DNA from: Notolepis coatsorum
Taxonomy: Eukaryota > Chordata > Actinopteri > Aulopiformes > Paralepididae
Direction: 5' to 3'
DNA: 64,000 bases
Assembly (NCBI GenBank): GCA_963971535.1
Contig: OZ020593.1
Span: 41,323,766 to 41,387,765, forward strand
Positions within the stretch are counted from its first letter, which is position 1; the number at the start of each line of letters is the position of its first letter. The notes beneath the pieces are model-generated. The model was not told the DNA's origin, did no database searches, and was given only the letters and a program-made list of their open reading frames with translations. A program made the position numbers and the translations under genes. Of the stretch, positions 1 through 11,659 are shown piece after piece.

Positions 1-436
1 TATAATAACCTAGTTGTCACTTATGAGAAACATAATAAATATATATATATATATATAATTTGCATTGTCATTCACAGCATCCTTTGTTATGTGTACAGTG
101 AGCATCCCTGGCTGACATTAGGCTCCACCCTTTCGTGATTCTGGTTATGAGGTTTGCACACTTAATCCCCCCCCACACACACAAACATTATCCTCCAGGG
201 ATGACTGCACTAATATATCAGTGAACCTTCATGTTTGCCCACTATATTTCGTTCTGCCAATAGCCAGTTGTTACTATGGTTCCGTATCCTGCAACTTCCT
301 TTTGTTGACACGTCGTATGCGGCCTGCACTTGACAAGGCATTTAAAACCATAGCATAGCCTATTTCCCTGCATCTGTAGAAAGCTCACAGCCACATCTGC
401 CTGGCGAGTTTACCACATGTCAGTCAAAACACAGTG
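1..436. other. Upstream intergenic DNA, no gene seen
   Basis: AT-rich sequence with a short (AT)n run near position 45 and a C-run/(CA)n patch near 168-183. I see no coding potential, promoter motif or recognisable repeat family here. Confidence 0.5.
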
Positions 437-2460
437 TCCTGATTCAACAGACCTACTTCACGCACAGGGCCTGATTCAACATATCTACTTCACAGCACAG
501 AGCCTGATTCAACATATCTACTTCACAGCACAGGGCCTGATTCAACATATCTACTTCACAGCACAGAGCCTGATTCAACATATCTACTTCACAGCACATG
601 GCCTGATTCAACATATCTACTTCACAGCACAGAGCCTGATTCAACATATCTACTTCACAGCACAGAGCCTGATTCAACATATCTACTTCACAGCACAGGG
701 CCTGATTCAACATATCTACTTCACAGCACAGAGCCTGATTCAACATTATCTATTTCACAGCAGGGGGCCTGATTCAACATTATCTATTTCACAGCAGGGG
801 GCCTGATTCAACATATCTACTAAACAGCACAGGGCCTGATTCAACATTATCTACTTCACAGCACAGGGCCTGATTCAACATATCTACTTCACAGCAGGGG
901 GCCTGATTCAACATATCTACTTCACAGCACAGGGCCTGATTCAACATATCTACTTCACAGCACAGAGCCTGATTCAACATATCTACTTCACAGCACATGG
1001 CCTGATTCAACATATCTACTTCACAGCACAGAGCCTGATTCAACATATCTACTTCACAGCACAGAGCCTGATTCAACATATCTACTTCACAGCACAGGGC
1101 CTGATTCAACATATCTACTTCACAGCAGGGGGCCTGATTCAACATTATCTATTTCACAGCAGGGGGCCTGATTCAACATATCTACTAAACAGCACAGGGC
1201 CTGATTCAACATTATCTACTTCACAGCACAGGGCCTGATTCAACATATCTACTTCACAGCAGGGGGCCTGATTCAACATATCTACTTCACAGCACAGGGC
1301 CTGATTCAACATATCTACTTCACAGCACAGAGCCTGATTCAACATATCTACTTCACAGCACATGGCCTGATTCAACATATCTACTTCACAGCACAGAGCC
1401 TGATTCAACATATCTACTTCACAGCACAGAGCCTGATTCAACATATCTACTTCACAGCACAGGGCCTGATTCAACATATCTACTTCACAGCACAGAGCCT
1501 GATTCAACATTATCTATTTCACAGCAGGGGGCCTGATTCAACATTATCTATTTCACAGCAGGGGGCCTGATTCAACATATCTACTAAACAGCACAGGGCC
1601 TGATTCAACATTATCTACTTCACAGCACAGGGCCTGATTCAACATATCTACTTCACAGCAGGGGGCCTGATTCAACATATCTACTTCACAGCACAGGGCC
1701 TGATTCAACATATCTACTTCACAGCACAGAGCCTGATTCAACATATCTACTTCACAGCACATGGCCTGATTCAACATATCTACTTCACAGCACAGAGCCT
1801 GATTCAACATATCTACTTCACAGCACATGGCCTGATTCAACATATCTACTTCACAGCACAGAGCCCGATTCAACATATCTACTTCACAGCACAGAGCCTG
1901 ATTCAACATATCTACTTCACAGCACAGAGCCCGATTCAACATATCTACTTCACAGCACAGGGCCTGATTCAACATATCTACTTCACAGCACAGAGCCTGA
2001 TTCAACATTATCTATTTCACAGCAGGGGGCCTGATTCAACATTATCTATTTCACAGCAGGGGGCCTGATTCAACATATCTACTAAACAGCACAGGGCCTG
2101 ATTCAACATTATCTATTTCACAGCAGGGGGCCTGATTCAACATATCTACTAAACAGCACAGGGCCTGATTCAACATTATCTACTTCACAGCACAGGGCCT
2201 GATTCAACATATCTACTTCACAGCAGGGGGCCTGATTCAACATATCTACTTCACAGCACAGGGCCTGATTCAACATATCTACTTCACAGCACAGGGCCTG
2301 ATTCAACATATCTACTTCACAGCACAGGGCCTGATTCAACATATCTACTTCACAGCACATGGCCTGATTCAACATATCTACTTCACAGCACAGGGCCTGA
2401 TTCAACAGACCTACTTCACAGCACAGGGCCTGATTCGACAGACCTACTTCACAGCACAGG
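437..2460. repeat. 33-bp minisatellite, about 61 copies, with longer-period structure
   Basis: The unit is 33 bp with the core CCTGATTCAACATATCTACT followed by TCACAGCACAGGG. Variants carry CAGCAGGGGG, CAGCACATGG, CAGCACAGAG, ATTATCTATTTC (34 bp) or TACTAAACAGC. The TACTAAACAGC variant recurs near 818, 1182, 1581, 2079 and 2146, spacings of about 11, 12, 15 and 2 monomers, so blocks of monomers were themselves duplicated. Because 33 is a multiple of 3, both strands stay open for long stretches and translate as 11-residue periodic peptides. I do not regard these as genes. The array ends about 1 kb before the first recognised dqx1 exon. Confidence 0.97.
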
Positions 2461-3522
2461 CATCTTGGAAGATCTCCTCATGTTTGTGGAGTAGGCCTAG
2501 GCCATGACTTACTATTAACATTCACCTTCTGAAACTTCTGTCTTGATAAAGGGAGAAAGACTGTCAGTGTTTCACAGTCGGAGTGTGACTTTGTATTATG
2601 GACTCACTCATCTATGCCTAGCCTTATGTTTGCATATCACTAGTACTGATAGCTTTAAGATAGCATGTGCCTCAGCACACACACATGTTGTCTTTGGGTG
2701 TGTGAATGTGTGCTCCTGCACACTCACGCTGTTTTTAGTGTCCGTGTTCGTTTGTATTTAGCGCCACGTGACTTATTTAGTCTGTCTGGGATTTTGTGCA
2801 TTGTGCGTTGTGTTTTGAGTGGTCTTGCAGGCATGCATTGCCCACCGGGTGAACGCAGACATTCCGGGGGTGGGTGGAATAGCACAGGCCTGCAGCTGCC
2901 TGCTAGGCACAGCTAGCTACTTTAGCTCTACAGCTATGCCTACTGCCTGACTGTAACATCAGCTATGCAGCTACACTCCCAACTGTCACTGAGGACTAAT
3001 CAGGACTAAATTCAGCCCTCGTACAAGTGGTGCATTATTTAATTTTGACTCATGCCCTATTTCCTCTGTTACATTTGAAGTCAATATTTAATAGGGTAAT
3101 TGTACCCGGCTGTATTTTGAACTACTGTTGCTGAATAGGCTCAGTACATTTCCTAGGACTATAGCCTAGCATCCCCTTCCCTTGACCAGAATTAGGCCTA
3201 TGGTTCAACACTTGAAAGGTGCCTAATTATTGTTATTGTTTGGTAGTGTAGACGGGCAAATCCAAGCAACATGCAACAAAGAGAAACATGGGGTCAAAGG
3301 TGAATACAAGCGTTTCAAGCCAGCAAGATGTTCCTATGTGATTGAAGTTACAGCGCTGAGCCAACTCCTTGTTGCCCTGTAAATTCCACCTCTTTTCTCT
3401 CTCACCCCCCCCCCCCCCCCGTCAGATCCTTTAATCTCTCCCCCCTCTCCTTCTCCCCAGGTAATCCCAAACCCCTGTGTGAACCGCCCCCTCCCCCTCC
3501 CTCCATCTCTGTATCCCCGGTG
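2461..3522 (+). other. Region 5' of the first recognised dqx1 exon
   Basis: No recognisable repeat. A C-run (about 3404-3420) and a pyrimidine-rich stretch end in a good acceptor, TTCTCCCCAG at 3451-3460. The sequence from 3463 is open and in frame with the ATG at 3523. Two readings are possible: a 5' untranslated exon begins at 3461, or an upstream coding exon that I cannot identify is joined there. No TATA box or CpG island core was obvious. Confidence 0.4.
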
Positions 3523-3816
3523 ATGACGTCATCTTCCTCCCCCTCTCCCGGGTCCCAACTCCTGGACTCCCTCTCCGTCTCCTCCCTCCTCTCCGGGGAC
3601 CTGGAGGATGACAGCGATGGAGGGGAGGACGGAGGGCTGGGAGATCTGGAGGTGAACCCGTACGACGGGCTGCCGTACTCCTCGCGCTACTACTCCATGC
3701 TGGAGGAGAGACGGCGGCTGCCGGTCTGGAGGCTGAAGTACAGTCTGCTGGAGCACCTGGAGAACCACAGCATGTTACTGCTCAGTACACCCAGCGGAAC
3801 CGGCAAGAGCACCCAG
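3523..3816 (+). CDS. dqx1: dqx1 exon 1 (N-terminus and Walker A)
   Basis: 98 codons from ATG 3523 to the donor CAG|GTAGCA at 3817, phase 0. The first 45 or so residues are Ser/Pro- and Asp/Glu-rich and unstructured. [20 protein letters not shown] is the hallmark start of the DQX1/DHX32 family, and the exon ends in the P-loop GTGKSTQ. The ATG is the first in-frame Met downstream of the acceptor at 3460. An upstream coding exon cannot be excluded because the frame is open back to 3463. Confidence 0.88.
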
Positions 3817-5521
3817 GTAGCAAGGGATGAACAGGGACTTAGGCACACACCACATTTTTTATTTTAAAGTTCAAATTAAGGGCATTTTAAAGAATGAGAT
3901 GGGAGAATGTCGATGCTTCACTGCATAATGTGGTGTTATATTTATATTTATTAACTTGACCTTCTCTCCCCATCAACCTCCTGCAAAGCCTCACCTTCCC
4001 TCCTCTTTCTACCTTTTTTACCCCACCCTCCAATCTCCCCCAATCCCATTCAATCTTGTTTGCTGCAGCTCAAATGTATCCCCTTTGCCCCACTTTTCCT
4101 TTTATGTCTCTGTCTGTGTTTGTGTATTGTATCAATTTGTATGTTTGTTTTTATTTTGCTGACATTTTGGCCAGGTCTTGCTCGAAAAAGAGATCATTGA
4201 TCTCAGGTGACTACCTGGTGAAATAAAGGTAAAATAATTATGGGAAATGCACTTTACCATCTTCTCCAGAGTATGACAAGAAGAGAGATACCAGTTTCCT
4301 CTCTGCGCGTTCAATAGAAATCTATCCGGCTTCAAGCTAGCCTAGCTCAACACAAATGAATGGAAGCGCGGATATGGACCACTAGCCTAGCTTCAAACTC
4401 CGGGAGAGGTGTTTGTGGCCAACAGCTAGGCTAGCTGGTCTGTATCCACTTCCATTAATTTGTGCTAAACTAGGCTAGCTTGCAGCCGGATAGCTTTCTA
4501 CTGAACGCACAGAGAGGAAATTGGTATCTATCTTCTTGTCTGACTCTGGAGAAGATGGTAAAGTGCATTTCCCATAATTATTTTACCTTTATTTTACCAG
4601 GTAGTCACTTGAGATCAATGATCTCTTTTTTGAGCAAGACCTGGCCAAAATGGCAGCAAAACAAAAACAAACATACAATACATTTTCCCATAATGTTGGC
4701 GTGTTCCTTTAAACGTTACATTGTATTGTATGTATTAGGAAAGCACGGATACTGACTAAAAAACTAGCTAAAACAGTGTAATGTTTTTTCCCCCAATACT
4801 AAAATTCATAATGAAGACTGTATCATGTTAGAAATAAAAGGCAAAGATTTAGATCCTTAGATTTATATTGTGTTTGTCCCATGATCCCGAAACAAATGGT
4901 CTGTAGTGTTTATAGTAAAAGTAATCGATCAGATGTTTACTCAGCGTTCAAGTTTAGGAGAATTGGTACAGTAAGAGGGAGCGAAATAGTGGTATTGATG
5001 CTTCCCTGATATGATACTCTTAACCTGAGTGAACAGAAAAGTTCAGTGTCTTAGATTTCCATAATATTGCCAGCAACTTAGTAAAAATCAAGGACAGGGC
5101 TCTATGCTGACATTGTTTCCAAGGAATACATGTGATTTTCTTTTCTTTTTTGAGCATGTGCTACTAAAATCGTAGCACAGTAGAGCCCTGAAGGGAAAAC
5201 GGTACAGAGCTGAGAACTAGAGGGGAGATATTTTTAAATCTGCACTGACCTACATGTGTCTGTTGGCAAACTGAGCAGAGTTTGAGTTCAACAGCTCAAC
5301 GTGTCAACGATAATCACCTTCTCTTGCTTTGTTTCCCTCCTTTACAATCATGTTCTCTCTCTCTTTCTGTTTTCCATCCCTCCTTTCTCTCCTTCCTTCA
5401 TTGCTTTCTTCCTTCCTCCCTTTATTCCTCTCTCTCACTCACGTCTCTCTCTCCGTTATTCACTTCTCTCTTTTCTTCACTCTTCTCTTCTACCGTTCCC
5501 TTGCTTGTCTCCCTCCTCCAG
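3817..5521 (+). other. Intron 1 with foldback repeat and CT-rich 3' end
   Basis: 1.7 kb intron. It holds a large palindromic repeat (4166-4653, listed separately). About 4700-5270 shows nothing recognisable. A strongly pyrimidine-rich stretch (about 5325-5520) leads into the exon 2 acceptor CTCCTCCAG. Confidence 0.8.
4166..4653. repeat. Palindromic foldback (snapback) MITE
   Basis: 4166-4400 is an imperfect reverse complement of about 4430-4653. Matching blocks include GCCAGGTCTTGCTCGAAAAA / its complement near 4620-4650, the TGGGAAATGCACTTTACCAT block and the TAGCCTAGCT block near the centre. The outer arms contain a LINE-tail-like motif (CTACCTGGTGAAATAAAGGT). Related sequence recurs at 20040-20130. 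It is probably a non-autonomous DNA transposon of a type frequent in teleosts. Target-site duplication was not resolved. Confidence 0.8.
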
Positions 5522-5715
5522 GTGCCCCAGTGGTGTGTGGAGTATGCTCTGTCTCATGAGTTCTCTCAGGGCCTGGTGTGCTGCTCTCAGCCCTGCTCAG
5601 TGGCAGCAGGTAGCCTGGCCCTCCGGGTGGCTGATGAGATGGACCTGAGCCTGGGGCTGGAGGTGGGCTACCGGGTGCCACACGACGACGGCTGTACACC
5701 CGACACGCTGCTCAG
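5522..5715 (+). CDS. dqx1: dqx1 exon 2 (RecA1 domain, motif Ia area)
   Basis: Acceptor AG at 5520-5521, donor CAG|GTTAGG at 5716. It encodes [10 protein letters not shown] through [14 protein letters not shown] to the split Arg (AG|G). It joins in frame to exon 1 (…[12 protein letters not shown]) exactly as in DEAH helicases. Length 194 nt, leaving phase 2. Confidence 0.93.
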
Positions 5716-6086
5716 GTTAGGAGGGACTGGTGGTGGGCCTTATTTAGCAATATTTCTATATATGTAAAAGAAATTTAACAAATACTCTGTCGCAGTTAGC
5801 AATTGCAAATAGAGATGTTCCGATACCATTTTTTCCTTCCCGATCCGATTCCGATACCCAAGCTTTTCACCTGCCAGCACAGACTCTCATTTGGCGAGGT
5901 GTAACATGTCACGTGTGGGAGGCTCACACTACCCCCGCCATTTTCCTGTCTCTGCTGTGCAGGCGTCCCCCAACCGACCTGTAGGAGTCGCTGTCCACAA
6001 CGTCCAGATGACCACCCATCGACTTCCACCCGCTAACTCTGCCAATTGTGTTAGTATGACGGCCGGCCTAAGCCGGAGGCAACGCC

Positions 6087-6467
6087 TGTTGAGTTATAAT
6101 CATGAGATCTTAGGTTTGTTATAACCAAGAGACAATATGACACAGACGATAGCTTTCGAGTCCGTCCATCCTTTATTTGACTCCCCCCCCCCCCGTCCGT
6201 CCGTCCGTCACACATCAAGGTTCCTACCGCACAAAGGTTCCTATACTGAGCTTAGGATAAATAACTTTCCCTGAACTTATAACATGACAGTCTCAACAAT
6301 CAACAATAGTAGCTAAATATAACTAACTAATAATAATTTCCGCTTCTTCTGTATAAAGTTATTTGCAATTATACAACACATTAGAATGGTAACTTAACTT
6401 CTTTCTTAGAGAAGGGTGGGGTAGACTGCCCAGCCCTTCTGCAGAGTGTGGGGATTATTCTGCCCCA
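6087..6467 (-). repeat. Left LTR of Gypsy-1 (3' LTR on the minus strand)
   Basis: 6087-6246 is repeated with few differences at 10574-10718. The shared core includes ACACAGACGATAGCTTTCGA. The LTR probably extends to about 6467: a pol stop (6516) and a minus-strand purine tract (about 6480-6500) lie just inside, and the bounds are then TG...CA. The extension is inference. The 6087-6246 repeat is seen directly. Confidence 0.75.
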
Positions 6468-6702
6468 TTTCTCAGTCTGTTATTTTTTTCCCTTTTTATT
6501 ATTATTATTAGGGACTTAACTACGTGTGCACACAAAGTCCTTTAGGTGCCCTGGAGGCCCCCTCACTCTAGGTGGGTATCGTCTCTCAGTCATTAAGCTC
6601 TGTGGCTGCTGCTGCTGTTGGTTTTGAGTAACCTTAGCGACATGTGTCTCCACTACATCTGTTTCACGGTTCACCCATGGTGTCGTCTCAGGTAAGTTGG
6701 TT

Positions 6703-7515
6703 TCAGTATCTGGAGCCACCAGGGTTGGGGAGAGGTGAGACCAGTTTTCTCCGTAGGGTACCTCCTCCGGGTGTCTCCACAAGGTAAGACCTGGGGCCTG
6801 CCGTAGACACCACTGTGCCTCGCTCCTTAGTGTCTCTGATCCACACATGTTCACCCGGTTGGATGAGGGGCAACTGATGTGTTCTGTGTCTTCGATCGTA
6901 GTTCAGTCGCTGTTTTTGTCTGTAAACTTGTTCTGTCTTTCTTAGTTTCTCTGTTTCGGCACATCTTGGTTTTAGTTGCGATGGGATGACAGGAACAAGA
7001 GTTCTGATTTTTCTTCCCATGAGAAGCTCCGTGGGACTGAATCCGTTTGCGAGTGGGGCGTTGCGGTAGGCCATTAGAGCAAGGTAGGGATCACTTGACT
7101 TTTTGATCAGACTTTTTATAGTTCTCACTGCGCGCTCTGCCTCCCCATTGCTCTGTGGAAAGCGAGGACTGGACGTCACATGGCTGAAACACCAGTCCTG
7201 TGAGAACTTGCGGAAACACTCTGATACAAACTGTGGGCCATTGTCCATGCGGACCTCCTCTGGGATCCCATGACGAGCAAATATTGACTTGAAATGCTGG
7301 ATCATTGCCTCTGATGTTGTGGATGTCAGTTTGGCGACTTCCACATATCTGGAATAATAGTCAACGATGACTAGGTAGTGTTGGTTGTTGTTTTGAAACA
7401 GATCTGCTCCGACAGTGGACCATGGTCTTGTTGGGAATTCTGTTGACATCATCGGTTCTCTTTTGTTCACCCTCTCACGTGCACATGTGTCACAGTTCTC
7501 TACCATCTTTTGCAA
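6703..7515 (-). pseudogene. Gypsy-1 integrase fragment
   Basis: Open stretch with the CDTCA part of the HHCC domain, a DLFQNNNQHYLVIVDYYSRY strand, DNGPQFVSECFRKF, and the glutamate in NGEAERAVR, that is, the D,D-35-E core. A second overlapping frame carries the C-terminal part to 6516. It belongs to the broken pol of the surrounding element. Confidence 0.88.
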
Positions 7516-8018
7516 TTCCTTGCTAAGGCCTGGCCACCATACTGACTTTTTAGCCCTCCCTACATTTTGTTATCCCGAGATGTCCTTCGTGCAGCTTTTC
7601 CAGTATGTCAGCTCGGAGTGCTGCTGGGATGACTATTCTCTCCCCCTTTAGCATCAGTCCATTTTGCACCGTGAACTCTCCTGAGAGTGGCAGGTAGGGC
7701 TGAATCACGCGTTCTATGGAGAACGTATCTGGCCATCCTTCCACATAGTACCTCTTAAGCTGGCATACTATGGGGTCATTGTCTTGGTGTGTTTGGATCT
7801 CTCTGAGCCTTTTCTCTGTAGCGGGCAGGCTTGTCATGATGGAGTCGACATACAGGTTTATTTCTTCCTCTTGTAGCCTGTCTGCTGTGATGCTTACAGG
7901 AGCTCTGGAGAGCATGTCTGCTGTTGCGATGTTTTTGCCCGCCACATGGTGTAGGAGAACCTCATCAGTCTCATCCTAAGACGTTGTATGCGTGGAAGTT
8001 GGTCTAGGGTCTTCGAGC

Positions 8019-9062
8019 CTAGCAGAGGGACCAGAGGTTTGTGGTCTGTCTCAATGTGGAAGTCTTTCCCAATGAGGAATTCAGCAAACTTCTCACAGGC
8101 CCATGTGGAGGCCTGTGAGATCTCTGTTCAGTGTTGGTGAGGGCTCGCGAAGCATACGCCACCGGTTTCCATGATTGTTCAGCTTGCCTCTGGAGAAGGA
8201 CTGCACCCAGCCCATATGACGAGGCATCAGCGGAGACCAAGGTTTCTGCGTTTGGGTCATACAGTGTCAATCCAGGGGGTGTAGTCAGTTTTTTTTTTAT
8301 ATTAACGAAGGCCTCCTGCTGTGGGGGCCCCCATGCCCACATGTTTGACCTCTTTAGCAGATCTCTGAGTGGAAGGGTCTTCTCTGCCAGGTGAGGCAGA
8401 CTCTTTCCAAGATGATTTACCATCCCCAGAAATCCTCTCACTTCTCTGACGTTCCTCGGTTCTTTCATGGCTTTCACTGCGTACACTTTGTCTGGGTCTG
8501 CGCTCACCTCTGACCCCTCGATGACCTGTCCCAGGTACTTGATTTTGCTCTTGGAGAACTCACATTTTCCAGCATTGAGCGTGACATCTGCCTCCCGAAG
8601 TTGTGTCAGTGCTGTGCGTAACCTCTCATCATGCTGTTGTTGTGTGGCTCCCCAGATGAGCACATCATCCATCTGACGCACAACGCCTTCCAGACCCTCT
8701 AGGATTTGTGTCATGCGCTTCTAAAAGTGCTCTGGTACAGACGATATTCCAAAGCACATGCGGTTATAGCGATACCGTCCAAATGGTGTCATGAAGGTGG
8801 TTAATAGCGATGACTCATTTGACAGTGGAATCTGCCAGAAGCCTGAGTTTGCATCCAGCTTAGAGAACACTCTGGCTCCGGCGAGCTGTCCCAGTGTGTG
8901 TTCAACTGAGGGAAGTGGATGCCTCTCCCTTTTGACAGATTTGTTCAGTTCAGTGAGGTGTGTGCATATTCTCACCTTTCCCGTCTGCTTGGGAACCACC
9001 ACCATTGGTGCACACCAGTCCGTTGGCTGTTCCACCTTTGAAATTACTCCCTGTTGCTTCAT
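8019..9062 (-). pseudogene. Gypsy-1 reverse transcriptase / RNase H fragment
   Basis: 9062-8721 carries RT blocks (KLDANSGFWQIPL, YRYNRMCFGIS) and ends at an in-frame TAG where homologues continue. 8714-8019 resumes with the catalytic QMDD box and the RNase H start (TLVSADASSYGLGAVLLQ). The frame is then lost near 8130. Confidence 0.88.
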
Positions 9063-9705
9063 GTGTTTTTAGTTCTTCCTTTACTTTTGGTAGGAGGGGG
9101 AGGGATATCCGCCTAGGAGTGGAGACAGAAAAGCGCTTAGCCCCTGGCTTTAATACAATATTGTATTCTTCCTGCATCTTCCCCAGACCATTGAAGAGCT
9201 TTAGGAATTCCTGTTTCACATCTTCTTTTGAGACTAAAGCTAGGCTGATGGCATCCAGCCTTGCCACCAAGTGCAGTGCTATGGCAGCTGACCGGCCTAG
9301 CAACGTTTTGTGATCCTCTCACCTTTCTTGAGTGTGGCTGTGAATTTCCCCTTTACATTCAGTGGCCTTCCTCCTGGCCCCTTTAAAGGCTTTGTTGATC
9401 TCCCCATTTTACTGAGCTGATCCTGACTACACATGGTCTCTGGCACTGCTGTTACATCCGCACCTGTGTCTATCTTCCACACAATGTTGCAGTGGTCCAT
9501 TTTTACTTCCGTCATCCATGGACCTTCATCTGAATCGACAGTCAGTGAGCCAAGGAATGAAGCCTCTTCATCCACATCGTAGTCATCCCCCTCATAGTCA
9601 TCCCTGTCATCTGTCAATATGGCTATGTGCCCCTCAGTGCTCCTTCTAGCTCTGCACACTCTGGCATAGTGTCCCTGTTTCTTACAGTGGTTACACAGTG
9701 CTTCC

Positions 9706-10344
9706 CTAGCCGGGCATTTCTGTCGGCTGTGGCCTTCCGTGTCGCCACACCATATACACTGTCTGCTTAAAATTCACTTTCTGTGCTATTCTCTTACCTG
9801 ACTGGAATGACTGTGGCTTGGCTTGTGTGTATTTAGCTCTGCCCCGCTGCTGGGCCTGCATACTATCAAGCTGTGTATTTGTAAAGTCCTCTTTAAAGTT
9901 TCTCTTGAGAGCTTCTTGTTGTTTCTTTACCTGCTCACTCTGTCTAGCCTTGGTTACAGTTTTTACAAGTGTTAGGTCAGGGTCCATTTGCAACTGTTCT
10001 GAAAGTCTTGAATCCCTCAGCCCAACCACGAGTCTGTCTCTCACCATTTCATCATGCAGTGTCCCATATCCACAATGTTCGGCCAGGCAATGCAGTGCAG
10101 TAATAAAATTATCTGTTGACTCCCCCGGCTCCTGCTGCCGCTGGTTAAACTTGGCCCTCTCGAAAATGACATTTCTGCGTGCTATGAAGTGAGCATCCAA
10201 ACTGTCTTTGACCGTCTCATACTCAGCCTGTTCTCCGTCGCTCAGATGCAGAGAAGTCAGAATATCTTCAGCTGCTTCTCCCATAGTGTAGATTAATGCA
10301 TTCACTTGGTTTTCGTCTGCTTGGGTTTCTAATCCAGACGCCAT
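9706..10344 (-). pseudogene. Gypsy-1 gag fragment
   Basis: 212 codons of capsid-like sequence with DGEQAEYETVKDSLDAHF and ERAKFNQRQQEPGESTDNFI, typical of K02A2.6-like gag. The zinc knuckles follow in another frame near 9660-9760, implying a frameshift. Confidence 0.8.
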
Positions 10345-10573
10345 CCGAAATCGTTAGAATCTTTTTATCCATTTTGTCCAGTCTTCTGTCTTGAAGGTGA
10401 ATTTCTCTGGCGGGGGAACTTGAAACTGACTCATACTTTCGCTTTCGCGCCGTTAGCGCTAGCTACCCTGCTGTCTCTAAACTCAAACTAGTACTAACGT
10501 TACTGTAGCAGCCTACTCTAAAGTCTATACTACTTAACGCTATATCTAATGTTCATCTCCACATCTGACACCA

Positions 10574-10719
10574 TGTTGAGTTATAATCATGAGATCTTAG
10601 GTTTGTTATAATCAAGAGACGATATGACACAGGCGATAGCTTTCGAGTCCGTCCATCCTTTATTTGACTCCCCCCCCCATCACACATCAAGGTTCCTACC
10701 GCACAAAGGTTCCTATACA
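10574..10719 (-). repeat. Right LTR of Gypsy-1 (5' LTR, partial)
   Basis: Matches 6087-6246. Immediately inside, the minus strand reads TGGTGTCAGATGTGG, the expected place for a primer-binding site. It lacks the part corresponding to about 6247-6467, so this side was probably truncated, which would explain the missing target-site duplication. Confidence 0.75.
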
Positions 10720-11075
10720 AATATAACCCAATACCGAGTCGAACCCGGTGTCTCTTGCGTTGGTGACAAGCTCAATGTCCGCTGTGCCACCCAGCCGCCG
10801 ATTAAAAACATGTTTGTTTTATAATGCTCACTCTCAGCAGGAGGATACCGCACGTGTTGTTGATAAATTACGTCATTATGGGATCGGAGCATAGATTTCA
10901 CATGTAGTTGCCGATACCGATACCAGCATTTTAGGCTGTATCGGAGGCATTTCCGATACTGTTATCGGTATCGGAACAACTCTAATTGCAAACCTGCCAA
11001 CTGTTTCCAAGGACTGATTATAATCTCATTTGAGTGGAAATGATTTTGATAGTAAAAGTTTAAAAAGCTCAGCGA

Positions 11076-11268
11076 GGGCGCCCCAGTGGCGAACCACATA
11101 GCGCGTTCAGCCGCGACACGGCCGACCTGGGTTCGACTCCCGAACCCGTCGTTATTTGCCGAATGTCTTCCCCCCACTCTGTCTCGCATTCCTCCTCTGT
11201 CTCTCTCTACTGGACTGCCCAGTAGCAATAAAGCAATAAAACGCCAAAAAAAAAATCTTAAAAAAAGA
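11076..11268 (+). mobile_element. Short tRNA-derived SINE (family 2), copy 1
   Basis: Flanked by a 14-bp duplication AAAAAGCTCAGCGA (11062-11075 and 11269-11282). The tRNA-like head has a good B box (GGGTTCGACTCCC), followed by a pyrimidine-rich body and an A-rich tail. A related copy is at 51507-51710. Confidence 0.88.
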
Positions 11269-11659
11269 AAAAAGCTCAGCGAATACATTTGTGTATTTTG
11301 CTTGAAAATATAGGCCCATTGATGTGCTTTGAGTATTCTTGCAATATGAATTGTGATAAAAACAATTTCTACATAGTTTGTTTTTCAGCACTTGGAAACT
11401 AAATCCAAAAAGGGGGGAGGGGGGTGCTATTTGTTATTTCCTCAGTTTGGTTAAAATGAAGGATTTTCTCCCACATGCAACTCAACTTGTAGGCCTGGGA
11501 TTCTGCACAGCATCAGAAAGCCTATTTAAGGAAGCTGTCTAAAATACATTTCCATCCTAATGAAAGTGTACAGCCTCTTGTGGAAAATTCGAAATCACAA
11601 TAGCCAATATAGAGGTGATTTTATTTGATGAATTGTGCTGCCCTCACGGATGCATACGA

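Larger units (their letters stand above)
6516..10344 (-). mobile_element. Ty3/Gypsy retrotransposon 1, gag-pol interior (degenerate)
   Basis: Order on the minus strand: gag (10344-9706) with two Cys/His knuckles, the second CNHCKKQGHYARVC; aspartic protease with KIDTGADVTA (about 9480); reverse transcriptase (about 9300-8400, SKLDANSGFWQIPL, catalytic QMDDVLIWG); RNase H (VSADASSYGLGAVL); integrase zinc-binding and DDE core (7515-6703, DNGPQF, NGEAERAVRTIK). The RT-RNaseH-IN order is the Gypsy arrangement, of the K02A2.6-like kind widespread in animals. A stop lies inside RT near 8720 and frames shift near 9310, 9060, 8130 and 7550, so it is inactive. Confidence 0.92.
5864..10802 (-). mobile_element. 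tRNA-derived SINE (antisense), split by Gypsy-1
   Basis: 5864-6086 matches the body of the SINE family at 53442-53911 and 21976-22432 (for example CCGACCTGTAGGAGTCGCTG). The promoter-bearing head continues at about 10733-10802, where the complement reads GGGTTCGACTC (B-box-like). The 3' tail is missing on the left, so this copy was incomplete. The Gypsy element separates the two parts. Confidence 0.8.
5810..10984. mobile_element. hAT-type element/MITE carrying nested SINE and Gypsy
   Basis: Perfect 8-bp target-site duplication ATTGCAAA at 5802-5809 and 10985-10992. Terminal inverted repeats are TAGAGATGTTCCGATACC (left) and TAGAGTTGTTCCGATACC (right, complement). TATCGG-rich subterminal sequence lies at 5820-5860 and 10900-10980. 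Eight-bp duplications with short TIRs are the hAT signature. No transposase frame is visible. Almost all of the 5.2 kb is inserted material, so the original element was probably only a few hundred bp. Confidence 0.9.

Noticed and set aside
417..2405. Long repetitive ORFs on both strands (11-residue periodic peptides)
   Set aside because: They follow directly from a 33-bp unit without stop codons. The frames change between variant blocks, and no start context or domain supports a protein.
437..2460. CRISPR-like array of regular repeats
   Set aside because: Repeats are contiguous with no unique spacers, and the DNA is vertebrate.
5891..6124. Short + strand ORF as a gene
   Set aside because: It runs through SINE antisense sequence into a Gypsy LTR.
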